IMG/VR virus record: IMGVR_UViG_3300028829_005657
Location: 1 to 24,547 of that record
Length of the DNA stretch: 24,547 nucleotides
Reading direction: 5' to 3' (one strand)
DNA from: a virus
The position numbers were made by a program, and so were the translations under genes. Positions within the stretch are counted from its first letter, which is position 1; each line of letters starts with the position of its first letter. The notes under the pieces are model-generated. The model saw nothing but the letters and a program-made list of their open reading frames with translations. It was not told the origin of the DNA and made no database searches. Positions 12,546-19,693 of the stretch are shown one piece after another.

Positions 12546-14572
12546 TGGGTATTATTGCAATTAGTTGTGATGACGACAAAGAGTGTGGTAGTAAGATAGC
12601 GGAATCACTTGAAAGAATGAATAGTGATTTCATTGGCGGTTTCGTTACAGAAACAGAAGGCAGCCGAGTACTGCGACCAAAAAAGGGAACTACAGAAGAA
12701 AATAAAAATTTTATAGGTATGGAAGGGGAACTTACTCTTGATGTTGAAAAGTGGGAGATCCACTTACATGATGGAGTGACACCCGGAGGTGTTGTTATTG
12801 GTGGTTCGGGTGGTAGTGTTTTAGTGCCTACTTATGCGGACTTCTTACTTATGGACGAAGAAGCTTTAAAAGATATTAGTGTGGTTACGCTAGGTAATTT
12901 TAAAGACGATGATGGTCTTGCTAATGTGCTTATAAAGTATGGTTCAGAGTGGTTGTTTGCTGCTGGTGAATTGCATATCAGGGAAGAAGACGTAGGCGAG
13001 TGTGTATTAAAAGTACCTTCTTATATTATTTATACAATAAATAATAGTAAAGAACGTTGGACTATGATTTCAGAGAACATGGAAGGTCAGGAGGGTTTAG
13101 GTGCTTTTGATGCTGAAGGTGAGTATGACCTCGATGTTCGTTACAACAAAAATGGTGATGAGTATGTTAAAGATAAGTACCTTACTTACTCTGACTACCC
13201 AGAACCAACAGAAGCTGATTTTTACACTGGTTTAGAAAATGAAGTTATACCAGTTAGAAGCACACCTATTCATGCACCATTGTACGAAGGTGAGCGACTA
13301 ATTAACCCTAACACTGGTGAGTACTTTGTTGCCCTGGGTACTTCTACAGCAAAAGACTGGAAAGTAATAAGCGGTGCTGTAGATGACGGTGATGTTGGTG
13401 GCGGTACAGAAATAGTAACCACTGCTATCAAACAACGTTTCCTTGATGCCTTAAAGTCTGAGACACCTTACACCTATGTAGTTACTGGTGACAGTACACG
13501 ATTAAGTGGTGAGGTTGATTCCTTAGATTACTATGAACCACAGTTAGCTAAGATAAACTTTCAAGCTTTAGAAAATTCTAGTGGTGGTCAAACAGCAGGT
13601 AATTGGAGAAGTAATACCGGTAACTCTACCCTGACTGAAGCAATAACACGTACCCCCGGAACAGGCAGTACAACGATATTAGAAATGTCGTTAGGTATTA
13701 ACCACAGCGGACAGACGGTAGATGAAGTGAAACAGGATATTGTAAATGGACTCAATACCTATCTAGCTTCAAGACCTAATACTTTAATTGTATTTGTATC
13801 ACCTAACGAAACAGGTGCATCGGACAATGATGAGCTTGATGCTATGTACAAAACATTACCTTTAGAATTTGAAGATAGTGTTTATGTTAGTGGCAAGGCA
13901 GCAACCAAAGCCGTACATTTAATGGACGAGTATTACTTGGATTTCACGCATCCAAATTATAATGGTTTACGAAGATTAGTTAATTATATTTTTAGTAATG
14001 TGTTACCTGAAGAATCTCGTATGCTTATGACTATGGAAGACGAAGCTAAGCTTTATGCGCCATCACCTTTAACTTTTAGTGTGCAAGCAGGTTCTTGGTA
14101 TAACGGAGGTGCAGCTAGTAATATATTGCGCCTGAGTACTACGACACCAGAACGTAGAACCACTACTATTATCACAGGGCTAGAAGCTGGTTATACTATT
14201 AAGCTAGACACCGGTGGTGATAATAGCAGTTATTGGTTTGCTGACGACAATGACATCATTGTAGCTAAGGGTAGCGCTAGCTATCACGATGGCGTTAATG
14301 GTGCATACCGTTCTGTAGTAGTGCCTGAAGGTGCGACTAAATTTGCATTTGATTTTGCCGTAGATGGTGTTGCTTGGGATGCATCAGGTAAACTACCAAT
14401 TATAGATTACTTGATTGTAGACACTGATTATTTAAACCAGAAAGACATTAATAAAGGTAACTTCATTGCGCTCCCTTATGAAGTAAGTACAGTTATTGAT
14501 GCTAATGGTTCATTACCAAAAGTTGGTGAGTCACCTGTAGGTCAAGGCGACGGTACTTGGTTATGGGCTTAA
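12545..14572 (+). CDS. Tail fibre with SGNH/GDSL-type esterase domain (675 aa)
   Basis: ATG 12545 overlaps the previous stop (TAATG) with GAGGG upstream. Residues 60-85 contain GELTLDVEKWEIHLHDGVTP, the HDG.TPGG signature common near the start of tail fibres. Residues 90-285 include linker and beta modules (for example EYFVALGTSTAKDW at 259-272). The esterase domain has GDS at 315-317 (Ser317), SGGQ at 346-349, SLGIN at 382-386, and DFTHP at 466-470 (Asp466, His469). The C-terminal beta domains end GQGDGTWLWA. From residue 295 on it is strongly alike to the 415-residue protein at 8107. It probably binds and de-esterifies host polysaccharide during adsorption. Confidence 0.8.
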   Translation: MGIIAISCDDDKECGSKIAESLERMNSDFIGGFVTETEGSRVLRPKKGTTEENKNFIGMEGELTLDVEKWEIHLHDGVTPGGVVIGGSGGSVLVPTYADFLLMDEEALKDISVVTLGNFKDDDGLANVLIKYGSEWLFAAGELHIREEDVGECVLKVPSYIIYTINNSKERWTMISENMEGQEGLGAFDAEGEYDLDVRYNKNGDEYVKDKYLTYSDYPEPTEADFYTGLENEVIPVRSTPIHAPLYEGERLINPNTGEYFVALGTSTAKDWKVISGAVDDGDVGGGTEIVTTAIKQRFLDALKSETPYTYVVTGDSTRLSGEVDSLDYYEPQLAKINFQALENSSGGQTAGNWRSNTGNSTLTEAITRTPGTGSTTILEMSLGINHSGQTVDEVKQDIVNGLNTYLASRPNTLIVFVSPNETGASDNDELDAMYKTLPLEFEDSVYVSGKAATKAVHLMDEYYLDFTHPNYNGLRRLVNYIFSNVLPEESRMLMTMEDEAKLYAPSPLTFSVQAGSWYNGGAASNILRLSTTTPERRTTTIITGLEAGYTIKLDTGGDNSSYWFADDNDIIVAKGSASYHDGVNGAYRSVVVPEGATKFAFDFAVDGVAWDASGKLPIIDYLIVDTDYLNQKDINKGNFIALPYEVSTVIDANGSLPKVGESPVGQGDGTWLWA

Positions 14573-14594
14573 GTAGTTATTAAAATAAATAAAC

Positions 14595-14620
14595 CAGCCA
14601 GTGAGTAGTATTACTGGCTG
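14595..14620 (+). terminator. Hairpin between fibre and tailspike genes
   Basis: CAGCCAGT (14595-14602) pairs with ACTGGCTG (14613-14620) around a 10-base loop and is followed by TAATT. The stem is good but the T-tract is weak, so it may only attenuate read-through into the tailspike gene. Confidence 0.45.
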
Positions 14621-14636
14621 TAATTGAGGTAATAAA

Positions 14637-15935
14637 ATGGGTATATACAGAGCAAGTCCTAGTGGTTCAAACACTGGTGGTTCTTGGGCTAACTCAATGG
14701 GATTGGCTGAAATTAAATCTAAAATTTTAGACAGCACCGACAAGTTAGGTAAAGATGATGTTTTGCTTATAAGTAAAATAAAAGGCGAAAAAAGTAACAT
14801 AGATATAGATGACAGTATTCATACATATCAAGCCAATAGCGGAAGCAGCGAAGGTAAGTTACGTATTATAGGTGGTAGCGCCCCTTCACGTAATGCGGTA
14901 CTACCTACGAGAGATACGGCTCCTTACTTTTTAGGGGTTACACAGTATCCTTGGGAAAATACAGATAGTGATGGTGCTTTGGCTTTTTTTGTTGAATCTA
15001 AGCATACCGATATAACGTGCATGACTTTCTTTCACTTTAACAGCGCACTGTATATGCACTCTAATTCAGGCAGTAATAGACTTTCTGATATTAAAGTGTT
15101 TAACGCATCTACCGGTATATATATAGCTTCTACTAATGGTCCTGTAGTTGTGGATAATTTTAGAGCGAAGTACTTGAAGAAAGCTGGTATTCGTCTATAC
15201 GACAATGTTAAGGACGTTACAATTACTGATGCTAAGATTGATATGGCTTCGGTGCAAGGCGCGGCGTACCCTAATGCAATCACTTGTAACATTGCAGATA
15301 ACTTATACATAAGAAGTCTGTATGTTAAAAACTGTGGTTTCACTCAAAATAATACAGGGGAGATTATCGACAGTTATATTCAAGGTGATGGTATTACTAT
15401 TAATGCGGGTACTAAGCAGCGTATCTATGATAGTCACTTTCTAAATTGTGGCGACCGAGGTATTGATTGTAAAGGTGGGGATATGCGCGTAGTAGACTCT
15501 ACAATGAACACCTGTAAATACGGTGTTGGTGTATGGTCATACTCGTTAACCAATAAGCTGATTGGTTGTACTATTAAAAATACAAGAGCTTTTCGTGATG
15601 AAGGTGCTTGTGTGCAATCACAGGGCTATGTAAAAGTAATTGGTTGTAACATATATGGTGACGCGCAATCGTTTGATGAGCTTAGCTTGGATAGAGGTTC
15701 AGTGCTACGAACCAACATAGCTTACTCTTCTGATAATTCACGTATTGATGTTATCGGCGGTAAGATTTTGCTGGATGATGCTAGTATTACGCCTATTATG
15801 CGTTTTTATGCTACAGGCGACATTATCACTTTGAAGAACGTTATGATAAACAACAAGCTATATAATAAGGAAATAGTATTTGATAGAGCTGTTATGTCTG
15901 ATCGTATTTACTTAGAAGAATTGGATGCTATGTAG
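14637..15935 (+). CDS. Tailspike-like right-handed beta-helix protein (432 aa)
   Basis: The start YRASPSGSNTGGSWANSM resembles secreted and phage beta-helix proteins. From about residue 110 to 400 short repeats of roughly 20-25 residues occur: IKVFNASTGIYIA, FRAKYLKKAGIRLYDN, SHFLNCGDRGIDCKGG, STMNTCKYGVGVW, CTIKNTRAFRDEG. These G-I/V-x-V and N-C ladders are typical of a parallel beta-helix of the pectate-lyase type. No catalytic acid pair can be fixed by eye. It likely degrades or binds host polysaccharide. The N terminus lacks a recognised head-binding domain, so it may attach through the fibre before it. TGAGGTAAT precedes the ATG. Confidence 0.7.
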   Translation: MGIYRASPSGSNTGGSWANSMGLAEIKSKILDSTDKLGKDDVLLISKIKGEKSNIDIDDSIHTYQANSGSSEGKLRIIGGSAPSRNAVLPTRDTAPYFLGVTQYPWENTDSDGALAFFVESKHTDITCMTFFHFNSALYMHSNSGSNRLSDIKVFNASTGIYIASTNGPVVVDNFRAKYLKKAGIRLYDNVKDVTITDAKIDMASVQGAAYPNAITCNIADNLYIRSLYVKNCGFTQNNTGEIIDSYIQGDGITINAGTKQRIYDSHFLNCGDRGIDCKGGDMRVVDSTMNTCKYGVGVWSYSLTNKLIGCTIKNTRAFRDEGACVQSQGYVKVIGCNIYGDAQSFDELSLDRGSVLRTNIAYSSDNSRIDVIGGKILLDDASITPIMRFYATGDIITLKNVMINNKLYNKEIVFDRAVMSDRIYLEELDAM

Positions 15936-15950
15936 AAAGCTTCTGTAATC

Positions 15951-15981
15951 ACCCTGACTGTATGATTAAGTACAGTCGGGT
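15951..15981 (+). terminator. Probable terminator after the tailspike gene
   Basis: ACCCTGACTGTA pairs with TACAGTCGGGT with one bulged T, around an 8-base loop, followed by ATTCCTATATTTATAT. The stem is strong and the tract after it is U-rich but broken. The rest of the gap up to 16076 holds a small palindrome CACCTCAGAGGTG at 16019-16031 and no gene. Confidence 0.55.
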
Positions 15982-16076
15982 ATTCCTATATTTATATCTA
16001 ATACTTGCGTAACATAGCACCTCAGAGGTGTATTTCTCTGATCTGATAGAGGCAGGTAATCAAAATAGAGGTAAGT

Positions 16077-16379
16077 ATGGATTTGAATTTAATGTCTTTC
16101 ATTTGGGCAATTTTAATAGTACCTATTGGTGCATTAGCTAATGCTTGGAGTAAGCAGAAAGAAAAGATTGAAGCTCTTGCATTGGATAATGCCAACTTAA
16201 AAAAAGATGTTGAAATCATTCAGGCAAAGTTAACCGACATAGATGGTAAACTGGTTCCGCTTGGGGTTGACCTTCGAAAACTTAACGACACGATTTTGCG
16301 GGCTGAACTGGATTTAGAAAAAAGATTGCACAGCATGACTTTAACTAATCTTCAGCAGCATAATCACAACAAGGAATAA
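16077..16379 (+). CDS. Single-pass membrane protein with coiled coil (100 aa)
   Basis: Residues 4-23 (NLMSFIWAILIVPIGALANA) form one membrane helix. Residues 27-60 are a clear heptad-like coiled coil (KQKEKIEALALDNANLKKDV), followed by a second helical part. This N-terminal anchor plus coiled-coil layout is that of inner-membrane spanins, and some small holin-associated proteins also look this way. A lysis role is plausible because the lysis genes start 0.5 kb further on, but those are on the other strand. An alternative is a membrane partner of the receiver-domain protein, whose gene follows after only three bases on the same message. GAGGTAAGT gives a strong start. Confidence 0.5.
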   Translation: MDLNLMSFIWAILIVPIGALANAWSKQKEKIEALALDNANLKKDVEIIQAKLTDIDGKLVPLGVDLRKLNDTILRAELDLEKRLHSMTLTNLQQHNHNKE

Positions 16380-16382
16380 AAT

Positions 16383-16829
16383 ATGTGTAATGCGACTGTA
16401 CTTATTATTGATGATAGTCCTTTAGATAGGCGTGTATTCCTAGAAGCTTTTGAGCGTGCGGGAGTTAAAGCAATTGCTTTGGCTGATCCCACAAAAGCAG
16501 TGGAATATGCCCTAGAACATAAACCTTCATTTGTAGTATTGGATTTAGTTATGCCAGGCATGGATGGCTTTCAGGTTTGCACAGCCTTGAAGTCTAATGA
16601 AGTAACTAAGGACATTCCTGTTATATTCGTTTCTGGTAGTGATGACCCTGATAATCTAAGCCAATCGATACATTTAGGTGTTGTAGACTATATGCCTAAA
16701 CCAGTATCTTTAGATTATTTGGTTTCTCAGGTAATTAAACATGACATAGTTAGTGGCATTACACAGTTGATGCAACCTATGAAAGATGAAATGCGATCAT
16801 TCACTGAAAAATATAAGGACGGCATTTAA
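16383..16829 (+). CDS. CheY-like response-regulator receiver domain protein (148 aa)
   Basis: A complete receiver domain at residues about 4-120. The acidic pair is in LIIDDSP (Asp10, Asp11), and the phospho-acceptor Asp54 is in VVLDLVMPGMDG. The switch Ser84 is in IFVSGSD, and the conserved lysine Lys106 is in YMPKPVS. Every residue needed for Mg2+ binding and phosphorylation is present. The remaining 28 residues form a short helical tail with no output domain, so it should act by protein contact, as CheY or Spo0F do. No histidine kinase lies in the window, so phosphate would come from a host kinase or a phage kinase elsewhere. AAGGAATAA precedes the ATG. It is followed by a terminator. Receiver domains are rare in phages. 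Confidence 0.9.
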   Translation: MCNATVLIIDDSPLDRRVFLEAFERAGVKAIALADPTKAVEYALEHKPSFVVLDLVMPGMDGFQVCTALKSNEVTKDIPVIFVSGSDDPDNLSQSIHLGVVDYMPKPVSLDYLVSQVIKHDIVSGITQLMQPMKDEMRSFTEKYKDGI

Positions 16830-16835
16830 TTCCAA

Positions 16836-16862
16836 ATAAAAAAGCCATCCCGAAGGATGGCT
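16836..16862. terminator. Bidirectional terminator between convergent genes
   Basis: AGCCATCC / GGATGGCT, an 8 bp perfect stem, is closed on the minus strand by the stable TTCG loop. The minus strand then continues TTTTTTATTT, an excellent intrinsic terminator for the leftward lysis operon. On the plus strand AATAAAAAA precedes and TAATTTT follows, enough to end the receiver-gene message too. Confidence 0.85.
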
Positions 16863-16866
16863 AATT

Positions 16867-17424
16867 TTACAATTGTTTTACCCACGAACGAACAACAGGC
16901 AAACATATATCCATATTTCTATACTCAAAAAAAGCACTATGCCCATCTAAGTAATCACTGAAATCAAAGTTTTTAACTCGCTTATCTTCTGCACCATAGT
17001 TTCCCATGGCTCCCCATGCGTTAGGTACAATCAACTGAATAAACGGTACGTAATCCAAGAAACGAGCTACCTTAGTTGGTACGTCATGTTTAGTATGAAC
17101 CACACCTACATTAGTAATCGTATCTGGGAATACATAATCAGTCTTCAGCGCAGGGTTAATACAAACCAATGTTTTAATCTTGGCTCCCAACTCAGCAGCT
17201 AATACAGCAATAGCACAACCATTCGAATGTGCATAAACAGTACTTTCAGGATGCTGGTCTAAAAGCTCTTTAAGTTTTATGGCTTCACGTTTGTTGTATA
17301 GCAGTACAGAGGTCAAACCAAACCAACCATATACAAATAGATAGGTATTAGATAAACGCTTCTGTAAACGCCCTACAGTAGTCATTGGGTCACGTACATT
17401 GTAACCATGGATTAATATATTCAT
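16867..17424 (-). CDS. Alpha/beta hydrolase (185 aa)
   Basis: A compact alpha/beta hydrolase. The oxyanion loop is ILIHGYN at residues 3-9, and the nucleophile elbow is YAHSNGCA with Ser67 (A-H-S-N-G, a variant of GxSxG). Asp114 is in VHTKHDVPT and His162 in LDGHSAFFE. The full triad is present. No signal peptide. It starts inside the endolysin stop (ATGA) with GAGGTG upstream, so it is co-expressed with the endolysin as the last gene of that operon. Position suggests an esterase or lipase assisting lysis, in the way LysB does for mycobacteriophages. In a Gram-negative host the substrate would differ and is unknown. Confidence 0.75.
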   Translation of the reverse strand: MNILIHGYNVRDPMTTVGRLQKRLSNTYLFVYGWFGLTSVLLYNKREAIKLKELLDQHPESTVYAHSNGCAIAVLAAELGAKIKTLVCINPALKTDYVFPDTITNVGVVHTKHDVPTKVARFLDYVPFIQLIVPNAWGAMGNYGAEDKRVKNFDFSDYLDGHSAFFEYRNMDICLPVVRSWVKQL

Positions 17425-17891
17425 AGCTTCACCTCGAAATGAGGTGCATCCGTTAGGCTATTCCAGTTACCACCCCAAACTAGATGCACACCTAGTTCAC
17501 AAGCAGCAGCAAATAAGCATGTAGCAACAGCAGCTAAATTATCAAAGTCGTAATTAGTTTGACCATCAACATAGCAATAAATATCAATAGCTAAACCAGT
17601 TTGATGAGCTGACTTCTTAGCGTAACCATCCGCATTAGTAATAACTTTAAATGGGTCAACTACAGCGTACTCACTTGAACCTTTATCTTTGATAACCATT
17701 GAACGACCTTTACGGTACATATTGAATTGTTCATCAGTGGTTCGTTTACCTGAACTAACACCCCAATCAGGGCAGTGTAATTTACGAGTATTAGCAATTT
17801 CCATAGCGCGCGCTACTACTGATTTAATAATAGGAGCGCACGTATCTACCTTTGCTTGACTGTTTTTACTGAGGGAATATTCGCGATTCAT
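17421..17891 (-). CDS. Endolysin, M15-type L-alanyl-D-glutamate peptidase (156 aa)
   Basis: A Peptidase_M15_4-type peptidase. The substrate-binding SGKRTTDEQ is at residues 47-55. The zinc site is His96 and Asp103 in SAHQTGLAIDI with His151 in DAPHFEV. The probable catalytic acid is Asp148 just before it. The length is that of single-domain enzymes such as T5 Lys. It cleaves the stem peptide of peptidoglycan at lysis. There is no signal peptide, so it needs a holin to reach the wall. The start lies 26 bp inside the dNMP kinase gene, with only a weak AGAAG before the ATG, suggesting translational coupling. The stop overlaps the hydrolase start. Confidence 0.88.
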   Translation of the reverse strand: MNREYSLSKNSQAKVDTCAPIIKSVVARAMEIANTRKLHCPDWGVSSGKRTTDEQFNMYRKGRSMVIKDKGSSEYAVVDPFKVITNADGYAKKSAHQTGLAIDIYCYVDGQTNYDFDNLAAVATCLFAAACELGVHLVWGGNWNSLTDAPHFEVKL

Positions 17892-18573
17892 CTTCTGGAA
17901 AACTCTTTGGTAAGTAATAAAGAGGTTTCAGTATAAGGAGTTTATCTACGATGTCATCAATAGAGCCATCATTTTCTATATCGAAATCAATGAACATGGT
18001 AGAGATACCTTGCTCACTTTCTTCTTCAGTAGGTACAGGTTTACGAGGGTCACGTATACGGATAATGAAACCATCATTAGACTTAGCCCAAGCAGCTTCA
18101 TTATTAAAACGTATATCAGTAATGATTACGTCTTCTGGTTTACGGCCAAGAGTTTCCATATCCTCCTCTAATAAGTTAATCCAGTAACGTGGTAAACCAA
18201 GTGAGTTACGCATAAAGTCAGTACCGAACTTAGTCATAGCTGTACGAGGACTAATACCATATATAGGGCAAACAGCTTCTTTAAGTTCGCGCGTATAAAA
18301 GTGTGCTGAAGTCCACTTAGGAAATACTTTTTGTAGTATTACTTTAGGTGCATCCCCAAAAGCCATCTCTTTACGTTTGGTAGTTACTAAATGACTCTGG
18401 ATTAGACCAGCTAAAGTATTCTTGCCATGGTTCAAAGTACCTGTAATACCAATCATAGCTTCAGCTACTGGTTTAAGTTGATCATTACGAACACTTGCCG
18501 ACTCACGCCAATCGCCTTTAGCGAAGTAAAGTGCGTAACCATTGGTACCTTGTTTGTATACATTAAAGCTCAT
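17866..18573 (-). CDS. Deoxynucleoside monophosphate kinase (235 aa)
   Basis: Resembles phage dNMP kinases of the T4 gene 1 type. The P-loop is GITGTLNHGKNT at residues 42-53, with GK followed by Asn-Thr. Other conserved pieces are TKFGTDFMRNSLG at 114-126 and IITDIRFNNEAAW at 150-162, where Asp153, Arg155 and Glu159 fit the nucleotide-binding signature. About 40 residues precede the kinase core, which is longer than usual. It converts dNMPs to dNDPs, feeding phage DNA synthesis, and pairs naturally with the MazG-like gene in the same operon. AGGAATT sits eight bases from the ATG. It overlaps the endolysin gene by 26 bp. Confidence 0.85.
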   Translation of the reverse strand: MSFNVYKQGTNGYALYFAKGDWRESASVRNDQLKPVAEAMIGITGTLNHGKNTLAGLIQSHLVTTKRKEMAFGDAPKVILQKVFPKWTSAHFYTRELKEAVCPIYGISPRTAMTKFGTDFMRNSLGLPRYWINLLEEDMETLGRKPEDVIITDIRFNNEAAWAKSNDGFIIRIRDPRKPVPTEEESEQGISTMFIDFDIENDGSIDDIVDKLLILKPLYYLPKSFPEDESRIFPQ

Positions 18574-18595
18574 TACTTAATTCCTAAATGTTTCA

Positions 18596-19030
18596 TTATT
18601 TTACGGATACTTGCGGTATGCGGATTTTGCGCTTAGCGCCACTAGCAAAAAGTAGTTCAACGTAGGCTTCTCTATCACCAGCCATCGTACCATTCATATC
18701 ATAGCCAGTAGAGTACCAACCTTCACTAGTCTCGTCTTTACTGCGCTTATCTCGCAGCTTAATTACTTCTTTAGTAAGTTTGTCTACTTTTGCCGACAAG
18801 GTAACTAAAATTTTTAACAGCTCTTGGTTAGATTCATTAGGTGCGGTAGGGGTAACTGCCACAGTAGGCGGTTTATTGTTAAGCGATTGTTTATGTAACT
18901 TAATATCGGTAGCGTACTTGCGTCTGAGTTGATGTACGGACATATCGCACATACCACTAATTTTTTCAGCAGTGCATTGCTTAGGGTCAGTGATATTTGA
19001 AATTATATCCAAGACGCTACTAGAACTCAT
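18596..19030 (-). CDS. Helix-turn-helix-like protein with coiled coil (144 aa)
   Basis: I place the start at ATG 19030 (MSSSSVLDII), which has GAGG upstream inside the preceding gene. An open frame to 19129 lacks a good start and overlaps that gene fully. Residues 20-42 (AEKISGMCDMSVHQLRRKYA) look like a helix-turn-helix. A Pro/Thr-rich linker follows, and residues about 70-98 are a coiled coil (LKILVTLSAKVDKLTKEVIK). The C-terminal 40 residues look beta-type and basic. No family recognised. It could be a DNA-binding regulator. The overlap of 11 bp with the MazG-like gene and 22 bases to the kinase show it is in that operon. Confidence 0.55.
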   Translation of the reverse strand: MSSSSVLDIISNITDPKQCTAEKISGMCDMSVHQLRRKYATDIKLHKQSLNNKPPTVAVTPTAPNESNQELLKILVTLSAKVDKLTKEVIKLRDKRSKDETSEGWYSTGYDMNGTMAGDREAYVELLFASGAKRKIRIPQVSVK

Positions 19031-19604
19031 CTGAAAGAACCTCTTCAAATTTTGGAATGAATGACATCTTATCAAAGCCTTCTGGTTTATCAATTTTACC
19101 GTTAGGTAACTTACGTAGTTTACCGTCAATACACTTACTCATATTATGCTTGTGTACAATATCCCACAGTTTACCCGCAGCAGTAACACCAACGGACTGA
19201 TTCAAGTATTGAGCAGCAGTGTAAATAATATCAATACACTCCTTTAAGTCATTCAAGTTACCAGTTCTTAAGTAGTGTGATTCCTCACCCCACTCTTCAT
19301 ACTCATCTACAAGAAGTTCAGCCGACTGCATTGGAGTCATTTCATCTTGGTCAGTAAGAGGGAATGGTACATCCCCGGCAGTAAGAAACTCTGCCTGGTC
19401 GGAAAACACTGTTGGGTAATCTGGTTTAAACTGGTTAATGACATTAAGGCAACTTACACAAGCATGCTGAGTAGTTGATACTTGCGTAGTACAACCTTCT
19501 GGAACCATACTAGAACATAAATCACATTGTTCTGGTTCACCTACATAATAAGGAGACTGTGTATTGTCACAACCTTTGTTATAATCTACCGGTTCATTAT
19601 TCAT
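19020..19604 (-). CDS. MazG-like nucleotide pyrophosphohydrolase with N-terminal Cys pairs (194 aa)
   Basis: Residues about 87-178 match phage phosphoribosyl-ATP pyrophosphohydrolase/MazG-like proteins. Metal-binding acidic residues are in AELLVDEYEEWGEE (Glu101, Glu104 region) and LKECIDIIYTAAQYL (Glu122, Asp125). The closing motif is VHKHNMSKC followed by NGKIDKPEGF. Such enzymes hydrolyse nucleoside triphosphates to monophosphates. The N terminus adds CDLC (Cys27, Cys30) and CVSC (Cys49, Cys52), a probable zinc site not present in the plain family. I chose ATG 19604. A longer frame to 19664 would run through the divergent promoter region. First gene of the leftward lysis/nucleotide operon. 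Confidence 0.75.
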   Translation of the reverse strand: MNNEPVDYNKGCDNTQSPYYVGEPEQCDLCSSMVPEGCTTQVSTTQHACVSCLNVINQFKPDYPTVFSDQAEFLTAGDVPFPLTDQDEMTPMQSAELLVDEYEEWGEESHYLRTGNLNDLKECIDIIYTAAQYLNQSVGVTAAGKLWDIVHKHNMSKCIDGKLRKLPNGKIDKPEGFDKMSFIPKFEEVLSDEF

Positions 19605-19630
19605 TATATATTTCTCTACGGATTTATTGA

Positions 19631-19663
19631 TTGATTCGGGAGCAGTAGCGCAGCTACTATACA
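19631..19663 (+). promoter_or_regulatory. Candidate promoter for the portal gene with embedded hairpin
   Basis: TTGATT (19631-19636) and TACTAT (19655-19660) are 18 bases apart, a plausible sigma-70-type pair. AGTAGC GCA GCTACT (19644-19658) is a 6 bp hairpin much like the early leader repeat AGTGC GCA GCACT and overlaps the -10. TATACA at 19658 is 36 bases from the portal ATG, like the TATACT elements at 9446 and 11805. TACTATACAA here also occurs on the minus strand at 5869-5860. Confidence 0.45.
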
Positions 19664-19693
19664 AACAAATATAAACACTTTTAAGGCATATAA

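Noticed and set aside
19031-19129. Longer form of the helix-turn-helix-like protein beginning in the MazG-like gene
   Set aside because: No ribosome binding site, and it would fully overlap a well-supported gene. ATG 19030 has GAGG at proper spacing.
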